NCBI GenBank assembly: GCA_030693515.1
Contig: JAUYAK010000022.1
Location: forward strand, 60,345-124,344
From: Opitutaceae bacterium
GTDB lineage: Bacteria; Verrucomicrobiota; Verrucomicrobiia; Opitutales; Opitutaceae
Length of the DNA stretch: 64,000 nucleotides
Direction of reading: 5' to 3'
In this document: positions 43,760-52,974 of the stretch, piece after piece
Position numbering within the stretch: position 1 is the stretch's first letter
Layout of the letters: the number at the start of each line of letters is the position of its first letter
Position numbers and translations under genes: made by a program
The notes under the pieces: generated by a model
Database searches by the model: none
Told to the model about the DNA's origin: nothing
Seen by the model: the letters and a program-made list of their open reading frames with translations, nothing else

Positions 43760-44440
43760 ATGACCCCCCGATTCTGCCGTCGTCATGTGATCGCGCCCGG
43801 TGTGGCGCTGTTGATTTTTTCCACCGTGAGCGGGCACGCCGCGAGCGCCATCGCCAACGCGCCCACGGTGGCGCCGGCGCCGATGGTCGATGCACCCCTT
43901 GCGCCGGCGGTGGGCGACAGCCCTGGCGAGTCGCCCTCGCCGCAGCATCAGTGGGTGCCGGGGCATTGGCGCTGGAGCGAGGGCGCCTACGTCTGGGAAA
44001 CCGGGCGTTGGGAAATTCCGCCGACGGCCGGTGTGGTGTGGCAGGCGCCGCAGTGGCGCCGGGAGGCCAACGGCTTTGTGTTGCTCGAGGGTCGCTGGGC
44101 CGAGGCGCCACCGCCGGTCGGAGCCAGCCCCGCATCGCCCTCGACTGTCGTGCGTCCGACCCCCGCACCACCTGTGGTCGTCACCGCGCCGCCGGCGGTG
44201 CCGAGTGCGCAGATTATCGTGGTGGAAGCGCCCCCGCGGCCACGAGTCGAAGTGGTGTATGCGCGGCCATCGCCGCGGCACATCTGGGTGCCGGGCTACT
44301 GGGCGTGGCACGGGCGGCGTCATGTCTGGATCGCCGGCCACTACGAGATTCCGCCCCGCGGCCACCACGGGTGGATCGAACCGCGCTGGGAACGCCGCGG
44401 CGGCACCCACATCTTCATCGAGGGGCGCTGGCGGTTGTGA
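43760..44440 (+). CDS. Secreted YXWGXW-repeat protein
   Basis: 226 aa from the ATG at 43760 (a start at 43742 is possible). N-terminal signal peptide (VIAPGVALLIFSTVSGHAAS). Tryptophan-rich repeats occur twice: around residues 60-110 (HQWVPGHWRWSEGAYVWETG) and 175-225 (HIWVPGYWAWHGRRHVWIAG), with a Pro/Ala-rich linker between. This repeat family is exported and common in Gram-negative bacteria; the function is unknown. It is convergent with the TonB receptor, separated by a cluster of hairpins. Confidence 0.83.
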   Translation: MTPRFCRRHVIAPGVALLIFSTVSGHAASAIANAPTVAPAPMVDAPLAPAVGDSPGESPSPQHQWVPGHWRWSEGAYVWETGRWEIPPTAGVVWQAPQWRREANGFVLLEGRWAEAPPPVGASPASPSTVVRPTPAPPVVVTAPPAVPSAQIIVVEAPPRPRVEVVYARPSPRHIWVPGYWAWHGRRHVWIAGHYEIPPRGHHGWIEPRWERRGGTHIFIEGRWRL

Positions 44441-44459
44441 CCCGAGAGTGACCAAAGAA

Positions 44460-44486
44460 AAAGCCGGGCGATTCACGCCCGGCTTT
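44460..44486. terminator. Terminator between convergent YXWGXW gene and TonB receptor
   Basis: Perfect 11-bp stem AAAGCCGGGCG / CGCCCGGCTTT with a five-base loop. The flanking A and T runs could let it work in both directions. Confidence 0.75.
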
Positions 44487-44498
44487 CGTAGCAACAAG

Positions 44499-44549
44499 GG
44501 CCTCAGCTGGCTGAGGCCGTCTCGCGAAAGGCCCGAGCAAGCTCGGGCC
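44499..44549. repeat. Two perfect short hairpins following the terminator
   Basis: GGCCTCAGC-TG-GCTGAGGCC at 44499-44518 and GGCCCGAGC-AA-GCTCGGGCC at 44530-44549, each a 9-bp perfect stem with a 2-base loop. With the hairpin at 44460 this gives three consecutive stems in 90 bp between convergent genes. Confidence 0.7.
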
Positions 44550-44566
44550 CTACGAAGGAGACTGGG

Positions 44567-47269
44567 TCAGAATTTCTTCGTGAGCTCGAGATACGCGAAG
44601 CGCGGGAGGAAGTTGCTCGCGCGCTCGGCGTAGCCGGTGGAGAAGCTCGTCGCGGGGGCCTTGCGGTCGAAGACGTTGTTTACGCCGACATTTGCGCGCA
44701 GACCCCACGGGAGCGCGTGGCCGATTTGCACATCGGTCGTGAGCTGTTGTTTCACAAGGAGCGGGCTCGGCGAAGTGTCCTGGAAGCCGCCGATGTAGTT
44801 CACGTTGACCGCGGCGGAGAGCTTCTCCCGGGTCCAGTGCACGGAGGCGTCGCCGCGCCAGCGCGGGATCTCGTAGAGGCCCACGGTCTCGACCTGCGCG
44901 AGGTCGGGACGGGTGCGGAGCGTCTGCGAATTGATGAGCGTCGCGGCGGCGCGGGTGGTGAAGCGGCCGAGGTTATGGAGGGTGAAGCGATACTCGGCGG
45001 CGAAGTCCACGCCCTCGGCCTTGGTGCGGCCGAAGTTGCCGAGCACGGTGCGGATTTCGCGCAGCTCGCCGGGGAGATTGTTGGCGGTGTCGGACGCGGT
45101 GGGCGTCGCGCGCACGACGGCATCGCCGAAGAGCGCGGGGTTGGCCAAAATGATCGCGGGCGTGGCGGCGGTGCCGATGCGGTTCTTCACCTCGACGGTG
45201 TAGAAATCGACGCTGAGCGTGAGGCCCTTGATCGCACTGGGCGTGAGCTGCACGCCGAGGTTGGTGGATTCGGATTTCTCCGGGGCGAGCAGCGGGTTGC
45301 CGCCCGAGCGGATGAGGCGCTGACCGGTGCCGGTGTCGTTGGCGTTGGAGCCGGGGCGTCCGGTGCGGAGCGGATCGGGGAGGTTGAAGACGATGTTGGT
45401 CGTCTGCGGCAGGTAGAGTTCGGCGAGCGCGGGGGCGCGGAAGCCGCGGCCCCAGGAGGCGCGGAAGGTGATCTCCTTCGCGACGGGCTGCCAGCGGAGG
45501 CCGACGCGCGGCACGGTGGTGTGGCCCACGCCGTCATCCGAAAAAGATTCGATGCGGCCGGCGGCGTTGAGTTCGAGGGTGTGGAGCCCGGGGATATTCT
45601 GCGCGGCGGAGGTCAGCGGGGCGGAGGCCTCGACATAGGCGGCGCTCACGCGACGCTGGCCGCTGGCCGGCGCGACGGGTGTGCCCTGGTTGAGCAGCTG
45701 GAGCTGCGTGCGCCGGTCGGAGAATTTCTCCTCGCGCCACTGGCCGCCGATCGCGACGGCGACCTTGCCGGCGGGGAGGGTGAAGGCCGAGCCCGTGGTG
45801 CGCGCATCGAAGGCGAGCAGCTCGGTCTTGGCATCGCGCGTCACGCCGCTGTCGAGGCCGGCGAGGGTGGCGGGGTTGTTGCGGATGGTCGTGCCGTTGG
45901 CGAAGAGGTTGAGGGCGGTGGCGCGGTTGGTGTCGGCGAGCGCGGCGTTGACCTTGTCCTGGGCGGGGAAGTTTTTCAGGTCGAGGTGCGAGGTGGACTT
46001 ATTCCACGTGGCGGCGGCGTCCCAGAGCCAGCCCTGCGCGAGCTTGCCGTCGAGGCCGGCGACGAGGCGCTCCATCTTGCTGCGCGTGGTCGTGAGACGG
46101 TCGCCGAGTTCGAGGAAGCGGAAGAACATCGTCTGCGGATTGCTGGAGACGAGCGCGACGCCGAAGGGGTTGAAGGGGTTGTTGGCCGGCAGCGTGATGC
46201 TGTTGAGATTGGAGATCGGCGCGGGCGAGAGCCCCTCGGTGTTCTTGTTTTTCTGCCAGCCGATTTCAACGAAGCCGGAGATGTCGCTGGACAGCTCGTG
46301 GCGGAGGATGGCCACGACGCCCTTGCGCTCGGCATCGGTCTGCGGGCGGATGGCGGCGTTGGCGTCGAAGGTATTCTGGGTCTGGAGCTGGCGGGTGAAC
46401 GTGGCGTTGGGCCCCGCGGCGTTGCGATCGCTGGTGAACGTGCGCGCGGCTTGGGCGGTGCCGGCCGGGATGACCTGCCCGGTGATCGGATCGGTGGCGC
46501 CCACGGGGGCCACGAACGAACCCGGGGTGTTGCTCGCGAGCAGGAGCTGGCGTTTCACGGGCTGGGGCAGTTCGCCGAACTTGAACTCCTTGCGCTCATA
46601 CCAGTCGGCGATGAGGGAGAGGGAGGTCTTGTTTTCCTTGGTGCCGGTGAAGAACGAGCCGCGGATGATCGGGGCGTTGATGCCGCCGGTGTAGTCGCCG
46701 TAGCTGAGGGCGAGGACGCCTTCGGTGATGTCCTTCTTCAGGATGATGTTCACGACACCCGCGACGGCATCGGCGCCATAGACGGCGGAGGCGCCGTCCT
46801 TCAGCACCTCGATGCGCTGGATCGCGGCGACCGGGATCATGTTTACATCGACAAACTGCTCGGTGCCGAGGCCCGCGGCGCTGCCGCCCTGGCCGAGCGG
46901 CGCGAGCGTGACGCGCCGGCCGTTGAGGAGGACGAGCGTGGAATTGACGCCGAGCCCGCGCATCGAGACGCCGGCGGTGCCGGGCGAAGAGGTGTTGACG
47001 CGGTTTTCCGCAAACCCCTGCGCGCCGATCTCGGGGATCTTGCGCAGGAGGCCGGCGAGGTTGGTCTGGCCGGAGGCCTCGATTTCGGCGGGCGTGAGCA
47101 CGCGGAGATTGGCGGCGCCGGCGGACTCGCCGATGCGGAGGTTGGAGCCGGTGACGGTGAACGCCTCAAGGGCGATGGGCTGGCTGATGGCGGGCGCTTG
47201 CGCGCCGTTGAGCGCAGTCAGCGCGGTGGCCGTGAAGGCCAGGAGGAGATGGGCGGGTCTTAGGTGCAT
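44567..47269 (-). CDS. TonB-dependent receptor of probable nucleoside locus
   Basis: 900 aa with a signal peptide (LLLAFTATALTALNGAQA). The entry IALEAFTVTGSNLRIGESAG is followed by a plug with VSMRGLGVNSTLVLLNGRRV and IEVLKDGASAVYGADAVAGVVN, and a barrel ending LELTKKF. There is no STN domain, so it does not signal through FecR. It is the last gene of a minus-strand operon after a nucleoside hydrolase and an exported amidohydrolase (34 bp gap), which suggests a nucleoside or nucleoside-containing ligand. Confidence 0.9.
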   Translation of the reverse strand: MHLRPAHLLLAFTATALTALNGAQAPAISQPIALEAFTVTGSNLRIGESAGAANLRVLTPAEIEASGQTNLAGLLRKIPEIGAQGFAENRVNTSSPGTAGVSMRGLGVNSTLVLLNGRRVTLAPLGQGGSAAGLGTEQFVDVNMIPVAAIQRIEVLKDGASAVYGADAVAGVVNIILKKDITEGVLALSYGDYTGGINAPIIRGSFFTGTKENKTSLSLIADWYERKEFKFGELPQPVKRQLLLASNTPGSFVAPVGATDPITGQVIPAGTAQAARTFTSDRNAAGPNATFTRQLQTQNTFDANAAIRPQTDAERKGVVAILRHELSSDISGFVEIGWQKNKNTEGLSPAPISNLNSITLPANNPFNPFGVALVSSNPQTMFFRFLELGDRLTTTRSKMERLVAGLDGKLAQGWLWDAAATWNKSTSHLDLKNFPAQDKVNAALADTNRATALNLFANGTTIRNNPATLAGLDSGVTRDAKTELLAFDARTTGSAFTLPAGKVAVAIGGQWREEKFSDRRTQLQLLNQGTPVAPASGQRRVSAAYVEASAPLTSAAQNIPGLHTLELNAAGRIESFSDDGVGHTTVPRVGLRWQPVAKEITFRASWGRGFRAPALAELYLPQTTNIVFNLPDPLRTGRPGSNANDTGTGQRLIRSGGNPLLAPEKSESTNLGVQLTPSAIKGLTLSVDFYTVEVKNRIGTAATPAIILANPALFGDAVVRATPTASDTANNLPGELREIRTVLGNFGRTKAEGVDFAAEYRFTLHNLGRFTTRAAATLINSQTLRTRPDLAQVETVGLYEIPRWRGDASVHWTREKLSAAVNVNYIGGFQDTSPSPLLVKQQLTTDVQIGHALPWGLRANVGVNNVFDRKAPATSFSTGYAERASNFLPRFAYLELTKKF

Positions 47270-47303
47270 GGTGTGGTGGAAAAACGGAGCGGTGGACAGA
47301 ATC

Positions 47304-48695
47304 TCACTTCAGGCCGGCGGCAAGCGCCGCGTTGATGCGGCGGGTGATGGCGCGCATGTGGGTGCGCACCTCGGCGGTGTCAATGGTGAGCAGTTTTCGA
47401 TCCTCCATCACCACGCGGCCGTGGATAATCGTCGTGCGCACGTCGCGGGGGCTGGCGGCATAGACGAGCGCGGAATAGACGTCGAAGAGCGGAACCATCG
47501 CCGTGCTCTCGTGATCGACGATGATCACGTCGGCGAGCTTGCCGGGTTCGAGCGAGCCGAGGTCGGCCTCGCGGTGGATCGCGCGCGCGCCGCCCATCGT
47601 GGCCATTTCCACGACCTTGATCGCGGGCATCACGTTGCGGTCCTTGCGGTCGAGCTTGTGGACCTTGGCGACGTAGCCGAGCTGGCCGATGAGATCGAGG
47701 GTGTTGCCGCTCATCGGGCCATCGGTGCCGAGGCCGACGCGCAGGCCGTCGTCGAACATCTTGAGGGCGGGCGCGACGCCCTTGGCCGACTTGATGTTGG
47801 CGACCATGTTGTGCGCGATGCCGGCATCGCGGGCCTTGAGCAGCGCGATGTCGGAGTCGGTGACGAAGATGCAGTGCGCGGCGACGAGGCGGCGGTTGAG
47901 CAGGCCGACCGAGTCGAGAAACTCGACGGGGGTCATATTGTGCTCCTTGCGCAGCAGCGTCATCTCCTCGGTCATCTCGGCGAGGTGGATGAGCACGGGC
48001 ACGTCGAGCTCGGCGGAGAGTTTCGCGATCAGGCGCAGGTGCGCGACGTCGACCGTGTAGGGCGCGTGCGGCGAGATCGCGGGCGTGATGAGCGGATCGC
48101 CGCGCCAGGCGGTCGCGAATTTCCTCGCGAGGGCGAGTCCGCCGTAGGGCTCGGGCGCGTCGGGCGCGGGAAAATTAATCACGGTCTGGCCGAGCACGGC
48201 GCGCATGCCGGCCTGCTTCACTACGGCGGCGAATTCCTCCTCAAAATAATAGCTGTTCACCATCGTGGTGACGCCGCCCTCGATCATCTCGACGATGCCG
48301 TGCAGCCCGCCCCAGTGGACGAATTCGCGGTTCATCAGGTTTTTCTCGAGGGGGAAGATGAACCGCCGCAGCCGATCCGGCACATCGTCGCCGAGGCCGC
48401 GGAACACGGTCATCGGCGCATGCGTGTGCGTGTTGATCATGCCCGGGAGCACGAGCGCGCCGCGGGCGTCGATGGTCTTCTTGGCCGCATAACCGGCGGC
48501 GATGGCGGCGGGGCCCACGGCGATGATGCGTTCACCGCGGATGACGACGGCGCCATCCTCGATCACGTCCTTTGCCGCGTTCATCGTCACGACATGGGCG
48601 CGCGTGATGACGAGGTCCGCGGGCTCGGGCGTCTGGGCTTTTATGAGCGAAACGCCAAGCCAGGGGGCTAGGAAAAGGATGAGGCGGGCGCGCAT
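47304..48695 (-). CDS. Exported amidohydrolase, MTA/SAH deaminase-like
   Basis: 463 aa from the ATG at 48695. The first 20 residues form a signal peptide (MRARLILFLAPWLGVSLIKA), unusual for this normally cytosolic family. The metal-dependent hydrolase motifs are INTHTHAPMTVFRG (HxH), a His in IHLAEMTEE, AAHCIFV and LGTDGPMSGNTLDL. The sequence is closest to the 5'-methylthioadenosine/S-adenosylhomocysteine deaminase and TrzA/AtzA group. A periplasmic role in deaminating purine nucleosides fits the neighbouring nucleoside hydrolase and TonB receptor. Other aminohydrolase substrates are possible. Confidence 0.83.
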   Translation of the reverse strand: MRARLILFLAPWLGVSLIKAQTPEPADLVITRAHVVTMNAAKDVIEDGAVVIRGERIIAVGPAAIAAGYAAKKTIDARGALVLPGMINTHTHAPMTVFRGLGDDVPDRLRRFIFPLEKNLMNREFVHWGGLHGIVEMIEGGVTTMVNSYYFEEEFAAVVKQAGMRAVLGQTVINFPAPDAPEPYGGLALARKFATAWRGDPLITPAISPHAPYTVDVAHLRLIAKLSAELDVPVLIHLAEMTEEMTLLRKEHNMTPVEFLDSVGLLNRRLVAAHCIFVTDSDIALLKARDAGIAHNMVANIKSAKGVAPALKMFDDGLRVGLGTDGPMSGNTLDLIGQLGYVAKVHKLDRKDRNVMPAIKVVEMATMGGARAIHREADLGSLEPGKLADVIIVDHESTAMVPLFDVYSALVYAASPRDVRTTIIHGRVVMEDRKLLTIDTAEVRTHMRAITRRINAALAAGLK

Positions 48696-48748
48696 GAGAG
48701 GAGACGGTCGGGCAAAAGCACTGCGAGTGCCAGCCCTGAGCAACGGGC

Positions 48749-49747
48749 TTACCGCGAGCAGAGCGCCGTGAAGGCCGCGAAGAAGCGCGCCGGGTCGATG
48801 CGCTGCTGCACGCGGGCGCGGACTTCGCCGAGGCCGGGCTCGGTGCCCGGGACCCAGCTCAGCATGTCGCCATGGCCCGCGCCCCGGTCGAGGTTCACGT
48901 CGATGAAACGATCGTCGTGGTGCGTGACGAGCGAGGCGTCGAGCCAGGTGGCGGCGGCGATCTCGTCCCACATCGGGCGACCGCGGGGGCCGAATTGGTC
49001 GAGATAGTGGGCGAGGGGAGTGCCGGCGCGCGCCACCGCGGCGAAAAGCCCGGGTGTCGAATGCGTAGCGTTGGAGACGTCGATCGGGGAGCACGTGACG
49101 CTCGGCCATGGCGCGCGGAAGACGATGCGCGCCGCCTCGGGATCGAAGCGGACGTTGAACTCGCGGCGCGGCGTGTGGCGGAACTCGCGCGCCTGCGTGC
49201 CGGGCCGGAATGACCCGCCCATGAAGTGCAGCTCGCGCACCAGCGTGGGAAACTCCGGGTCGAGCCGGCAGGCGAGCGCGACGTTGGTGAGCGGGCCGGC
49301 GCACCAGAGCGAAATCTCGCCCGGGTGGGCGCGGGCGAGGCGCACGTAGGCGCTCGCGGCGACCTCGGCCGAGGGCGCGGTCGTCGGATTGCCCTCGGGC
49401 AGATCGCGCGTCTCACGCGGGTGGGCCCATTTGCCGGGCCGGGCGAGATCCCAGGCCCCGTTGTAGATGAGTTTGCCGTGGCGCTGCTCCCAGGCGGCCG
49501 TCGTCGCGGGCGTGCGCAGGAGAGGCTGCTCGGCGCCGGGAAAGACCGGCACACCGGTGCGGCCCATGATCTCCAGGAGGCGCAGGGCGTGGCGCACCTG
49601 CTGGTCGCGCCAGTGATCGCCGGTCACGACGCCGATGCCCAGCACCTCGGTGTCGGGCGCGTTGAGCAGGAGGGCGACCGACTGGAGATTGGTCGAGGCG
49701 GGGCCGAGGGTGTCCTGATCGATGAGGAGCTTGCGGCGGCCGGCCAT
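48749..49747 (-). CDS. Nucleoside hydrolase (IUNH family)
   Basis: 332 aa from the ATG at 49747 (MAGRRKLLIDQDTLGPAST). The N-terminal DxDxxxDD motif of nucleoside hydrolases is degenerate here (LIDQDTLGPAS), lacking the usual paired aspartates. The remaining family signatures are visible: GAEQPLLRT, SLWCAGPLTNVALAC, HFMGGSF, EFNVRFDPEAA and a late MWDEIAAATWLD. It would split ribonucleosides to base and ribose. No signal peptide is seen. First gene of the minus-strand operon. Confidence 0.82.
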   Translation of the reverse strand: MAGRRKLLIDQDTLGPASTNLQSVALLLNAPDTEVLGIGVVTGDHWRDQQVRHALRLLEIMGRTGVPVFPGAEQPLLRTPATTAAWEQRHGKLIYNGAWDLARPGKWAHPRETRDLPEGNPTTAPSAEVAASAYVRLARAHPGEISLWCAGPLTNVALACRLDPEFPTLVRELHFMGGSFRPGTQAREFRHTPRREFNVRFDPEAARIVFRAPWPSVTCSPIDVSNATHSTPGLFAAVARAGTPLAHYLDQFGPRGRPMWDEIAAATWLDASLVTHHDDRFIDVNLDRGAGHGDMLSWVPGTEPGLGEVRARVQQRIDPARFFAAFTALCSR

Positions 49748-49817
49748 GCGGGTGGTGGAGCGGGTGGGAGGAAAAGTTGGCGTTGCGTCGCGCGCCGGGC
49801 GGCGGCTCAACGGGAGC

Positions 49818-50327
49818 GTGGACTATCTGCGCCTCATCGACCGGAGCAAGCTGCACTACAAGCGCAGCGATGTGACGCCCATCTTTGCGGAGCCCGCGGC
49901 CTTCGCCGCGCTCGTGGACGATCTGGTGGCGCCGTGGCGCGGGGACAAGATCGAGCGCGTGGTCGGCACCGATGCCCTCGGTTTCATCGTCGGCACCGCG
50001 ATCGCGCTGCGGCTCGGCGTGGGCTTCGTGCCGGTGCGCAAGGGCGGAAAGCTGCCGGTGAAAAACGAGCGCGTGAGCTTCCTGGACTACTCGGGCGGGG
50101 AAAAAACCTTCGAGCTGCGCGCCCAGCCGTGGCCGGCGGGCACGCGTGTGCTGCTGACCGACGAGTGGATCGAGACGGGCGCGACCGCGCGGGCCGCCGT
50201 GGAGCTGATCGAGCGGGCCGGCGGCGTGGTCGCGGGCATCGCGGCGATCGCTTTTCGGAAAAATGAGAAGACCGCGCCACTCTGGGCCCAGTATCGCTGC
50301 CACGGTGTCTGGCCGGAGCAGGCTTGA
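49818..50327 (+). CDS. Purine phosphoribosyltransferase-like protein
   Basis: 169 aa from a GTG at 49818 (VDYLRLIDRSKLHYKRSDV); an ATG at 49746 would overlap the divergent nucleoside hydrolase start. The PRPP-binding loop is RVLLTDEWIETGATARAAVEL, near residue 115, and the region VVGTDALGFIVGTAIALRLG resembles adenine phosphoribosyltransferases. It would convert a freed base to the nucleotide, which fits the divergent nucleoside hydrolase and the deaminase. Base specificity is unknown. Confidence 0.75.
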   Translation: MDYLRLIDRSKLHYKRSDVTPIFAEPAAFAALVDDLVAPWRGDKIERVVGTDALGFIVGTAIALRLGVGFVPVRKGGKLPVKNERVSFLDYSGGEKTFELRAQPWPAGTRVLLTDEWIETGATARAAVELIERAGGVVAGIAAIAFRKNEKTAPLWAQYRCHGVWPEQA

Positions 50328-50380
50328 GCGCGGGCTTTTTTTCGGGCTCGTTCGTCTTTGCTCCACCCAACCCTTCCCCC

Positions 50381-51181
50381 ATGCACAAAACCCTCCTCGC
50401 CCTCCCGCTGGTCGTCCTCGCCGCCGTCGCGTTTGCCGCGCAGGCCGAAAAGAAACAGATCGTCTACCCGCTCGGCTACGACGACACCCCGCCGATTTTC
50501 CCCGGCAGCAAGTGGAAGGTCCACGACATCGCCCGTCCCGCCCCGCCGGCCGTGAAGCCCGGCGACAAGCCCGGCGCCGCGCCCGCCGACGCCATCGTGC
50601 TTTTCGACGGCAAGAACACCGACACCCTCGTCGCCAAGGACGGCGCCCCGTGCAAATGGAAGATCGAGAACGGTGAGCTGATCGTCGACGGCGGCGACTC
50701 GTGGACGAAGCAGAGCTTCGGCAGCTGCCAGCTCCACGTGGAGTGGAAGAGCGACCCGAAAACCGAGGGCAACTCCCAGAAGAAGGGCAACGGCGGCGTC
50801 TTCCTCATGGATCGCTACGAGATCCAGATGGTCGACAATTCCCCGAACAACCCGACCTACGCCGACGGCATGTCGGGCGCGATCTACGGCCAGACGCCGC
50901 CGCTCGTGAACGCCACACGGCCCGCGGGCGAGTGGCAGACCTATGACATCATCTTCACGGCCCCCAAGGTGGTCGCCGGCAAGGTGACGGAGCCGGCGCA
51001 CGTGACCGTCTTCATCAACGGCGTGCTCGTGCAAAACCACACCGCGCTGCTCGGCCCCACGCTGCACAAGAAAGCCACGAGCTGGGATGTGAAGCTGCCC
51101 GAGAAAGCCCCCTTCCGTTTCCAAGACCACAAGAACAGCGTCCCGAATCGCATGCGGAATATCTGGGTGCGGCCGCTGTAA
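50381..51181 (+). CDS. Secreted DUF1080 (3-keto-disaccharide hydrolase-type) protein
   Basis: 266 aa from the ATG at 50381, with a signal peptide (MHKTLLALPLVVLAAVAFAA). The LamG-like DUF1080 domain covers about residues 70-266: IVLFDGKNTDTLVAKDGAPCKW, KSDPKTEGNSQKKGNGGVFL, YEIQMVDNSPN and RMRNIWVRPL. Members act on 3-keto sugars or bind carbohydrates. The ATG is preceded by the pyrimidine-rich leader CCCAACCCTTCCCCC, like the TonB receptor starts. Confidence 0.85.
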   Translation: MHKTLLALPLVVLAAVAFAAQAEKKQIVYPLGYDDTPPIFPGSKWKVHDIARPAPPAVKPGDKPGAAPADAIVLFDGKNTDTLVAKDGAPCKWKIENGELIVDGGDSWTKQSFGSCQLHVEWKSDPKTEGNSQKKGNGGVFLMDRYEIQMVDNSPNNPTYADGMSGAIYGQTPPLVNATRPAGEWQTYDIIFTAPKVVAGKVTEPAHVTVFINGVLVQNHTALLGPTLHKKATSWDVKLPEKAPFRFQDHKNSVPNRMRNIWVRPL

Positions 51182-51222
51182 TAGCGCGTCGAAGGGTCGG
51201 AAGGTAGGAGCCCGCTTGCGGG

Positions 51223-51286
51223 CGATTTCGTAGGGGCGCGCCTTTTCAGCAGGGCGCCGACAAGCGACGCCCCTACAGGAAATCGT
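51223..51286. repeat. Palindromic element between convergent genes
   Basis: CGATTTCGTAGGGGCG on the left pairs with CGCCCCTAC-AG-GAAATCG on the right, a 16-bp stem with a 2-base bulge. It starts with the GTAGGGGC word seen elsewhere (for example 33188) and lies between the DUF1080 gene and the OppA-like gene. A smaller hairpin (CCCGCTTGCGGG) precedes it. Confidence 0.6.
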
Positions 51287-51291
51287 CGGCG

Positions 51292-52926
51292 CTACGGCTC
51301 CAGCCACACGTCCTTGTAGTTGTGGAAACCGAGCGGGGAGTTTTTCCAGCCGCGCACGGATGAGGCGACGAGCGTCGTGCGCGAGCCCCAGTAAATCGGG
51401 GCGATGGGCGTGCGTTCGAGCAAGTGGGTCTCGGCGCGCTGGAGCGCGGCGAGACGGGCGGCGGGCGTGGGTTCGCGCGCGGCGGCGGCGATCAGTGCAT
51501 CGTAGGCGGGGTCGGCGAAGCCGGTGCCGTTGACGCCGTTGCCGGCGGTGAAGATTGAGAGGTAGGTGAGGGGATCAGGGTATTCCGCGATCCAGCGGCC
51601 GCGCACGATCGCGAAGTCCAGCACGGCATTGTCGATCGCTTGGAGGAGAACCTTGAACTCCTTCTGGATGATCGTGATTTCGATCCCGAGGTCGCGGCGC
51701 CACATTTGTTGCACGGCTTCGGCGATGCGCTGGTTGATTTCAGAGGAGATGGTCGTGAGTTCGGTGCGGGGGAAGCCGCGGCCGCCGGGGAAGCCGGCCT
51801 CGGCGAGGAGCTTTTTTGCCGCGGCGAGATCGGAGGCAAGCGCGACGGGCGGCGTGTAGCTGGCGAGGCCGGGCGGGGTGAGGGCGTGGGCGGGCGTCTG
51901 GCCGCCCCGCAGGATGTTTTTCACGATGGCGTCGCGGTCGATCGCGAGCGCGAGGGCGCGGCGCACGCGGGCGTCGGTGAACGGCGCGCGGGTGGTGTTG
52001 AAGCGGAAAAAATAGCTTTCGAAATACGGCTCCACGCGCAGCAGCGCAGGGGTCTCCTTGCGGTAGGCGTCGAGCTTGGAGAGCGGCACGTCCCACGTGG
52101 TGTGGAGCTGGCCGGCGCGGAAGGAGAGTTCCTGGTTTTGCGTGGATTCACTCGGGTAGTAGACGACTTCGCGCAACCGCACGCGGGCGGCATCCCAGTA
52201 GTGGGGATTTTTCTCGGCGGCGATGTGCCGGTGATCGCGCCACTCGCGAAGGCGAAAGGGCCCGTTGCTGACAAGCGGCGCGGCGCGCGACCACTTGGCC
52301 GTGCGATCGTCGAGGCGCGCGCCGCCCCGCTCGACCGAGGGGGCGTGGACCGGGAAGCAGACGTTGGTGCGCAGCACCGTGAGGAAATAGGCCGTGGGCT
52401 GCGCGAGCTCGATCTCGAGGGTGAAGTCATCGGGCGCGCGGAAACCCACCTGGGCAAAGTCCGTTACGCGCCCGCGCGCGAAGGCCTCGGCATTCTTCAC
52501 GGGAAAGAGCGCGTCCTTGTATTCCGAACCCAGGGCGGGCGAGAGCGCCCGGCGGAACGAGAACATCCAGTCGCGCGCCGTGAGCGGATCGCCGTTGGAC
52601 CACTGCGCGTCGCGGCGCAGGTGAAACGTATACGTGAGCCCGTCTGGCGAAACTTCCCAGCGCTCGGCCGCGCCGGCCCCGGGCGCAAACGTCTCCTCGT
52701 CGAGTGTGACGAGCCCCTCGTAGAGCGCGGAGAGGACATTGTGATCGACGGTGCCGCCCGCGAGGTGCGGATCAAGGGACTGGGGCTCGGCGCCGTTGCC
52801 GACGTGCAGGATGCCGGTGCGGTTGCCGTGAGCGACGGTGGTCTCGCGCTTCGCGCACGAGGGCAGGGCGAGGGACGCGAGCGACAGAAGGAGAACGACG
52901 ATAAAATGACGGGAGCGCGAGAGCAC
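51292..52926 (-). CDS. Oligopeptide-type ABC transporter substrate-binding lipoprotein
   Basis: 544 aa from a GTG at 52926 (VLSRSRHFIVVLLLSLASLA); the lipobox LPSC follows. The family 5 solute-binding domain shows GAEPQSLDPHLAGGTVDHNVLSALYEGLV, VSPDGLTYTFHLR and a late FIVRGRWIAEYPDPL-like segment. It resembles OppA and would capture peptides in the periplasm. No permease or ATPase gene of that transporter lies nearby, so it works with components encoded elsewhere. The start is divergent from the second DUF1080 gene, with only 48 bp between. Confidence 0.85.
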   Translation of the reverse strand: MLSRSRHFIVVLLLSLASLALPSCAKRETTVAHGNRTGILHVGNGAEPQSLDPHLAGGTVDHNVLSALYEGLVTLDEETFAPGAGAAERWEVSPDGLTYTFHLRRDAQWSNGDPLTARDWMFSFRRALSPALGSEYKDALFPVKNAEAFARGRVTDFAQVGFRAPDDFTLEIELAQPTAYFLTVLRTNVCFPVHAPSVERGGARLDDRTAKWSRAAPLVSNGPFRLREWRDHRHIAAEKNPHYWDAARVRLREVVYYPSESTQNQELSFRAGQLHTTWDVPLSKLDAYRKETPALLRVEPYFESYFFRFNTTRAPFTDARVRRALALAIDRDAIVKNILRGGQTPAHALTPPGLASYTPPVALASDLAAAKKLLAEAGFPGGRGFPRTELTTISSEINQRIAEAVQQMWRRDLGIEITIIQKEFKVLLQAIDNAVLDFAIVRGRWIAEYPDPLTYLSIFTAGNGVNGTGFADPAYDALIAAAAREPTPAARLAALQRAETHLLERTPIAPIYWGSRTTLVASSVRGWKNSPLGFHNYKDVWLEP

Positions 52927-52974
52927 GGAGCCGAGCGTTGCAGGTCGCGGGCCGGGAGGGCAACGTGGGTGCGC

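Noticed and set aside
44717-47263. 848-aa ORF antisense to the nucleoside-locus receptor
   Set aside because: Gly/Glu/Arg-rich shadow; the receptor frame has plug and barrel motifs.
46812-48671. 619-aa ORF opposite the exported amidohydrolase
   Set aside because: Gly/Glu/Val-rich shadow across two genes; amidohydrolase motifs are on the minus strand.
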